Assembly (NCBI GenBank): GCA_041650795.1
Contig: JBAZKK010000022.1
Span: 1 to 17,991, forward strand
Origin: JBAZKK01 sp041650795
Lineage (GTDB): Bacteria > Omnitrophota > Gorgyraeia > Gygaellales > Profunditerraquicolaceae
DNA: 17,991 nt
Direction of reading: 5' to 3'
Shown: piece after piece, positions 14,167 through 17,991 of the stretch
Layout of the letters: each line of letters starts with the position of its first letter
Position numbering within the stretch: position 1 is the stretch's first letter
Program-made: the position numbers and the translations under genes
The notes under the pieces: model-generated
What the model was told of the DNA's origin: nothing
What the model saw: the letters and a program-made list of their open reading frames with translations, nothing else
Databases searched by the model: none

Positions 14167-14222
14167 TTGACTTATTTTTTTTATTATGTTATCGTAGGGG
14201 CTTAATTTTAGTTATAAGGAGG
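14167..14222 (+). promoter_or_regulatory. Predicted hppA promoter and Shine-Dalgarno site
   Basis: TTGACT (14167-14172), 17 nt including an eight-T run, TATCGT (14190-14195). A full Shine-Dalgarno sequence AAGGAGG (14216-14222) lies 5 nt before the ATG. Unlike the other operon-head genes here, hppA therefore has a leader of about 25 nt and normal ribosome recruitment. Confidence 0.5.
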
Positions 14223-14227
14223 AATAC

Positions 14228-16348
14228 ATGGCTGGTTTTGATATTCTCTGGTTGGCGCCTATAGGTTCAATCCTGGCACTTTCGTTTGCTTTTTATCTGG
14301 CTCTTTACATCCTAAGGAATAGCGAAGGCAACGAGAAAATGCGCGAGATAGCCGAGGCAGTAAAGATTGGCGCCAGGGCATATCTAAAAAGACAATACCT
14401 GGGCGTTTCTTTGTTCTTCGCAGTAGTATTCATTATCCTTTTGGTATTGGCATTTAAAAACTACCTTGTAATTTTTGTGCCCTTTGCATTTTTGACCGGG
14501 GGGTTCTTTTCGGCGCTCTCCGGATTCATCGGCATGACCATTGCTACCGAGGCATCCAACCGTACTGCCGCAGCAGCCAGCAAGAGCCTGAACTCAGGAT
14601 TGCGCATAGCGTTTTCAAGCGGCGCGGTAATGGGGTTGAGCGTAGTGGGGCTGGGGCTCCTGGATCTGTCTATCTGGTATTATTTCCTTAATTGGTATTA
14701 TTCAACCCATCCCATTCTTATCGGGGGCGATAAAATAGCAGCAATTACTTCTACGATGTTATGCTTCGGCATGGGCGCGAGCTCCCAGGCGTTATTCGCC
14801 AGGGTAGGCGGAGGTATTTTTACCAAAGCCGCTGACGTAGGCGCTGATTTGGTAGGCAAGATTGAGGCAGGCATTCCGGAAGATGACCCCCGTAACCCCG
14901 CGGTTATCGCGGATAATGTCGGGGATAATGTCGGTGATGTTGCCGGCATGGGCGCCGACCTCTACGAATCTTACGTCGGCTCAATCGTTGCCACTTCGGC
15001 ATTGGGGGTTGCGGCGGGATTAGGATTGGCCGGCGTTACCGTTCCCATGGTTATGGCAGCGGTGGGGGTACTTTGCTCAATTATCGGAACGTTCTTCGTG
15101 AAGAGCGGAGAGCAGGCTACCCAGAGCGCGCTGCTTTTGGCATTAAGGAAGGGCATATTTGCCAGTTCCATATTAGTAGCAATAGTTTCATATTTTCTGA
15201 TCAGGGCTGTATTAGGCGTTGAGCATATAGGTATTTATTGGTCCGTGCTTGCAGGGCTCTTGGCAGGGGTCTTGATAGGCTTGAGCACGGAATATTTTAC
15301 CTCCAGCCATTTTAAGCCCACGCGTTTCATCGCAGAGCAGTCATTAACTGGTCCGGCTACCGTTATTATTGGAGGGATTTCCGTCGGAATGATGTCGACT
15401 GCCGTGCCGGTAATAGTGGTGGGGATGGCGATATTGGCAAGTTATTTCCTGGCAGGCGGCACAGCAAACCCGGCCGCCGGCCTTTACGGAGTTGCCATTT
15501 CAGCCGTAGGCATGCTTTCTACCTTAGGTATAACCCTGGCTACCGACGCCTATGGCCCGGTAGCGGATAATGCCGGCGGGAACGCCCAGATGGCAGAGCT
15601 TGATCCCGAAGTCAGGAGAAGAACCGATGCCCTGGATGCGTTAGGCAATACCACTGCCGCTACCGGAAAGGGGTTTGCCATCGGCTCCGCAGCGCTCACA
15701 GCCCTGGCGCTTATCGCGGCGTACAAAGACCAGGTACTGCTTATTTCCAGGGAACGCGGTTTAAATATAGATATGGGCCTTGAGCTTATGGATCCCAGGG
15801 TTTTGGTGGGGGTTTTTATCGGAGGAATGCTTCCGTTTTTGTTTTGTTCCATGACCATGCGCGCGGTAGGCAGGGCAGCAGGCAAGATTGTAGTTGAGGT
15901 GCGCAGGCAATTCAAAGAGATCGTCGGACTTATGGAATATAAGGTTAAACCGGATTATGCCCGTTGTGTACATATTGCTACTGCCGCGGCGCAGAAGGAA
16001 ATGGTGTTACCTGCGCTTATGGCGATTATCGCCCCTCTTTCAGTGGGGATCCTGGTAGGGGTTAAGGCTGAGGCAGGTCTTTTGGCAGGGGCAACGGTCA
16101 GCGGTTTTGTGCTGGCGATAATGATGGCTAATTCCGGCGGCGCCTGGGATAATGCCAAGAAGTATATTGAGGAGGGCCATTACGGAGGCAAAGGCTCTCC
16201 TGCCCACAAGGCCGGCGTGGTCGGTGACACTGTCGGCGACCCGTTTAAGGATACCTCAGGGCCGAGCCTTAATATCCTGATTAAGCTGATGTCCATGGTC
16301 TCTATTGTTTTTGCCGCCTTCATCATATCCAATTCCCTTTTAAAATAG
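14228..16348 (+). CDS. hppA: K+-dependent membrane-bound pyrophosphatase, Na+ or H+ pumping
   Basis: This 706-residue integral membrane enzyme couples pyrophosphate hydrolysis to ion export and has about sixteen hydrophobic helices. The substrate motif DVGADLVGKIEAGIPEDD starts near residue 202 and continues as NPAVIADNVGDNVGD. The last loop carries GDTVGDPFKDTSGPSLNI near residue 665. The potassium switch region reads GNTTAATGKG near 472-481; Ala and Gly there mark the K+-dependent class. The ion-gate helix reads DLYESYVG near 245-252, with Glu in the position known from Na+-pumping members and not the shifted place of plant H+-pumping ones. A Na+ pump is thus favoured, but some H+ pumps share this Glu. 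The stop codon is embedded in the left arm of the downstream repeat. Confidence 0.95.
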   Translation: MAGFDILWLAPIGSILALSFAFYLALYILRNSEGNEKMREIAEAVKIGARAYLKRQYLGVSLFFAVVFIILLVLAFKNYLVIFVPFAFLTGGFFSALSGFIGMTIATEASNRTAAAASKSLNSGLRIAFSSGAVMGLSVVGLGLLDLSIWYYFLNWYYSTHPILIGGDKIAAITSTMLCFGMGASSQALFARVGGGIFTKAADVGADLVGKIEAGIPEDDPRNPAVIADNVGDNVGDVAGMGADLYESYVGSIVATSALGVAAGLGLAGVTVPMVMAAVGVLCSIIGTFFVKSGEQATQSALLLALRKGIFASSILVAIVSYFLIRAVLGVEHIGIYWSVLAGLLAGVLIGLSTEYFTSSHFKPTRFIAEQSLTGPATVIIGGISVGMMSTAVPVIVVGMAILASYFLAGGTANPAAGLYGVAISAVGMLSTLGITLATDAYGPVADNAGGNAQMAELDPEVRRRTDALDALGNTTAATGKGFAIGSAALTALALIAAYKDQVLLISRERGLNIDMGLELMDPRVLVGVFIGGMLPFLFCSMTMRAVGRAAGKIVVEVRRQFKEIVGLMEYKVKPDYARCVHIATAAAQKEMVLPALMAIIAPLSVGILVGVKAEAGLLAGATVSGFVLAIMMANSGGAWDNAKKYIEEGHYGGKGSPAHKAGVVGDTVGDPFKDTSGPSLNILIKLMSMVSIVFAAFIISNSLLK

Positions 16349-16436
16349 GGACGGTTCTGGAAGCGAACTAAGGCTGTTCTCCCCCCTCCCTATAGGGGGG
16401 GCAGTTCTGTTTTGACTTGAGAACCGTCCCTATTTT
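16342..16436. repeat. 95-bp inverted-repeat element A, may act as hppA terminator
   Basis: A perfect 17-bp inverted repeat, aaaatagggacggttct (16342-16358) and its complement (16420-16436), encloses an inner hairpin of six C (16381-16386) and seven G (16395-16401). The left arm contains the hppA stop codon. The right arm runs into TTTTTT, so the whole structure can end hppA transcription. The outer sequence matches copy B near 13497. It looks like a small non-autonomous repeat (REP or MITE-like); no transposase is in the window. Confidence 0.75.
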
Positions 16437-16441
16437 TTATA

Positions 16442-16469
16442 TTGGCTAGTCTCTTAACAGTGGTATAAT
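16442..16469 (+). promoter_or_regulatory. Predicted promoter of the ECF sigma operon
   Basis: TTGGCT (16442-16447), 16 nt, perfect TATAAT (16464-16469), ending 9 nt before the ATG at 16479. There is no Shine-Dalgarno sequence. The promoter looks housekeeping (sigma70), not the autoregulated type usual for ECF factors. Confidence 0.6.
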
Positions 16470-16478
16470 AAAAGCGCA

Positions 16479-17099
16479 ATGGATGATCTGCAGTTTGTGC
16501 AGAGATGCGTCAAGGGGGACGCTCTGGCTTGGGACGAATTCATCTCTCGGTATTCCCGCCTGGTATACAACTATATCCACAGCATGCTCGGATTGCATGG
16601 CATCTACCGCCCCGCACAGGACAGCGTCAGCGATCTCTTCCAGGAAATATTCCTTTCCCTCATCAAAGATGATTTTAGAAAACTGAGAACCTTCAAGGCA
16701 AAGAACGGCTGCAGTCTAGCCAGTTGGCTGCGGCAGGTAACCATCAACCACACCATCGATTATTTGCGTAAGGCCAGGGTCAGCGTATCATTGGAAGAAG
16801 AGGATTCCAGAGGCACAGCCCTTAAGGACAATCTTGCAGATGACGCTCCGACAGCCCTGGATGAATCTATCCGGCAGGACAAGTTAGCGCATTTAGAGGA
16901 TTGTATCTCGCGCCTGGAAGCGGATGATAGGTATTTCCTGGAGCTCCATCTTAACCGCGGATTTAGCTTAGAGGAGCTAAAAGATATTTTAAAAATAGGC
17001 CGGGGAGCAGTGGATATGCGTAAGTCACGCATTATCGAAAGATTACGCGATTGCTTTCAGAAAAAGGGTTTTGTAATGCCCCGGAGGGCAGAATGTTAA
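16479..17099 (+). CDS. ECF-type RNA polymerase sigma factor
   Basis: This 206-residue sigma-70 family protein has region 2 at about residues 5-100, with DLFQEIFLSL at 52-61 (region 2.2) and SWLRQVTINHTIDYLRK at 82-98 (region 2.3-2.4, -10 recognition). Region 4 lies at about 140-195 (LEADDRYFLELHLNRGFSLEELKDILKIG, helix-turn-helix for the -35 element). Regions 1 and 3 are absent, as in ECF sigmas. A short extra stretch (HGIYRPAQDSV, 40-50) lies before region 2.2. The downstream zinc-finger protein, 52 nt away, is the probable anti-sigma factor. Its own promoter has a TATAAT box and a leaderless start, so it seems to be transcribed by the main sigma factor. Target genes are unknown. Confidence 0.92.
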   Translation: MDDLQFVQRCVKGDALAWDEFISRYSRLVYNYIHSMLGLHGIYRPAQDSVSDLFQEIFLSLIKDDFRKLRTFKAKNGCSLASWLRQVTINHTIDYLRKARVSVSLEEEDSRGTALKDNLADDAPTALDESIRQDKLAHLEDCISRLEADDRYFLELHLNRGFSLEELKDILKIGRGAVDMRKSRIIERLRDCFQKKGFVMPRRAEC

Positions 17100-17151
17100 A
17101 GTTAGATTTAAGGAGTTTTTACGTCTATTATGTCGGGAGGATAGCAATAAA

Positions 17152-17862
17152 ATGCCGGAGAGTTTGGAAGATTTAATCAAGTTGGTTTATCGCGGGTGGA
17201 AGGCAGGGCGGGCCCGGAAGATCCGAGAGCATCCCGCCGATGAAGAGCTGGTTTGTCTGGCCGAAGGCAGGCTTTCTCCAAAAGAATCCAGGGCGGTGAA
17301 ATCGCACCTGGCAGAATGCGATGAATGCGGGAGTAAATTCAGCGCCTATGTTAAGCTGCGGCTTCTACCGGAAGGGCAATTGGAGGCGCCTCTGGCTTTG
17401 AAAGAAAGGTTAAAGGCGCTTCTGGTTCAGAATTCCGGCAAGCCCGTGCTGGAGATATTTTTACGCTTTAAGGAGAAGATGCTGGAATTGGTCAGCACCA
17501 GCGGGGATGTCCTGGTGGGGCAGGAGTTGGTGCCCGCGCCTTTATTGCGGGCGCGCAGGATAGGCGATTTCAAAGACGGTATCGACATCTTCAGGGATTT
17601 CGAAAAAATCAGAGTAGAGGTTAAGATTGAAAAGAAGGGAGGCGGTAATTTTAATCTGCAGATATCGGCAAAAGAGAAACAAACCCAGAGGCCGCTTCGC
17701 GATATCAGGGTAACCCTTATAAAGGATAAGCTTGAGCTTGAATCTTATCTGGCTGATAGCGGCGGAGTTAACTTTGAGAATCTTACTTTTGGTAAATACC
17801 GTATTGAAATAAGCGATACCCCGGGTATTCTTGCCTCTGTTGTTTTGGATGTAAGGATATAG
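17152..17862 (+). CDS. Soluble zinc-finger anti-sigma factor with beta-rich C-terminal domain
   Basis: Residues 27-59 hold a ZAS/zf-HC2 zinc motif: H27, H52, C56 and C59, with H52-x3-C-x2-C spacing and 24 residues between the histidines, as in ECF anti-sigma factors. After a helical linker (about 75-115), the rest to residue 236 is strand-rich. The end (RDIRVTLIKDKLELESYLAD then SGGVNFENLTFGKYRIEI) resembles the carboxypeptidase-regulatory-like / Ig-like beta-sandwich with its tD-GG-F-L-G-Y pattern. No transmembrane helix is visible, so this is a cytoplasmic anti-sigma factor and not one released by membrane proteolysis. A GGAGG lies 11 nt before the ATG. The next gene begins 5 nt after its stop and may encode the signal-sensing partner. 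Confidence 0.82.
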   Translation: MPESLEDLIKLVYRGWKAGRARKIREHPADEELVCLAEGRLSPKESRAVKSHLAECDECGSKFSAYVKLRLLPEGQLEAPLALKERLKALLVQNSGKPVLEIFLRFKEKMLELVSTSGDVLVGQELVPAPLLRARRIGDFKDGIDIFRDFEKIRVEVKIEKKGGGNFNLQISAKEKQTQRPLRDIRVTLIKDKLELESYLADSGGVNFENLTFGKYRIEISDTPGILASVVLDVRI

Positions 17863-17867
17863 CTTGT

Positions 17868-17991
17868 ATGTTAGCCGAACGCAATGCCTTGGTTTTGGAG
17901 ATACTTAAACAGGGAGATGGCCTGGCAATGGGCGTTTTTGAGCGTAAAGATGTTTCTGCGACCCTCAGGCACTACAGTAGTTCCGGCGTCT
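17868..17991 (+). CDS. Unknown protein, first 41 residues, cut by the window end
   Basis: An ATG 5 nt after the anti-sigma stop opens a frame that runs to the window end. The visible start reads MLAERNALVLEILKQGDGLA and continues with FERKDVSATLRHYSSSG near residues 24-40. It looks like an alpha/beta protein with no signal peptide. The spacing makes it the third gene of the sigma operon. I do not recognise the family from so few residues. CHAT-type or other signalling proteins are known beside ECF/ZAS pairs, but nothing here proves such a domain. Confidence 0.6.
   Translation, partial: MLAERNALVLEILKQGDGLAMGVFERKDVSATLRHYSSSGV

Noticed and set aside
15550..15915. Leftward reading frame of 121 residues within hppA
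   Set aside because: It is the mirror of the highly constrained pyrophosphatase sequence and has a repetitive Ala/Ser/Pro composition typical of shadow frames.
17093..17167. Tiny reading frame between the sigma and anti-sigma genes
   Set aside because: Only about 24 codons, overlapping both neighbours, without a ribosome site or recognisable sequence.
1..17991. CRISPR arrays, tRNA or rRNA genes, integrases or transposases
   Set aside because: No regularly spaced repeats, cloverleaf arms or relevant proteins were recognised on either strand.

Overview
The window looks like chromosomal DNA from an uncultured, probably Omnitrophota or related PVC-superphylum bacterium. The support is indirect: a Minf_1886-type protein (a family I associate with Planctomycetes and Verrucomicrobia), a K+-dependent membrane pyrophosphatase, a soluble zinc-finger anti-sigma factor, and tightly packed genes. 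No rRNA, tRNA, CRISPR array or recognisable transposase was seen, and taxonomy cannot be proven from this window.

Left part (1-5223): a carotenoid/isoprenoid cluster split over both strands. It holds the 3' part of a phytoene desaturase (crtI, +), an ispH gene that makes IPP/DMAPP (-), phytoene synthase crtB (-), a two-gene lycopene cyclase crtYc-crtYd (+), a secreted TPR protein translationally coupled to crtYd (+), and a polyprenyl diphosphate synthase of the crtE/GGPP synthase kind (-). Together they cover the last step of the MEP pathway, chain elongation, phytoene formation, desaturation and ring closure. The divergent crtB/crtYc spacer carries two promoters, a perfect hairpin and a 10-bp direct repeat.

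Middle (5268-10778): about ten genes read rightward with 1-13 nt gaps or 4-nt overlaps, so probably one operon. They are a UbiA/MenA-like prenyltransferase, an NDH-2-like flavoprotein, DoxX, a membrane-anchored family 2 glycosyltransferase, a Minf_1886-like protein, YjbQ, a YbgC-type thioesterase, a GroES-like protein and an OsmC-like protein. The OsmC gene is broken across three frames at two homopolymer runs that both look like -1 slippery sites. Prenyl-quinone formation, NADH oxidation and peroxide detoxification give the operon a respiratory or redox flavour.

Right part: a convergent 894-residue GH94-like glycoside phosphorylase (10765-13449, -); a block of yggU, a small two-helix membrane protein and hppA (13588-16348, +); then an ECF sigma factor, a soluble ZAS-type anti-sigma factor and the start of an unknown gene cut by the window end. 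The yggU-hppA block is bracketed by copies of a short inverted-repeat element with the core agggacggttctcaag.

The most general pattern is promoter placement. For at least five genes at the head of transcription units (crtB, crtYc, crtE, yggU and the sigma gene), and probably the GH94 gene, a sigma70-like -10 box ends only 6-10 nt before the ATG. These mRNAs should therefore be leaderless or nearly so. Genes inside operons, and hppA, instead show Shine-Dalgarno sequences or translational coupling.
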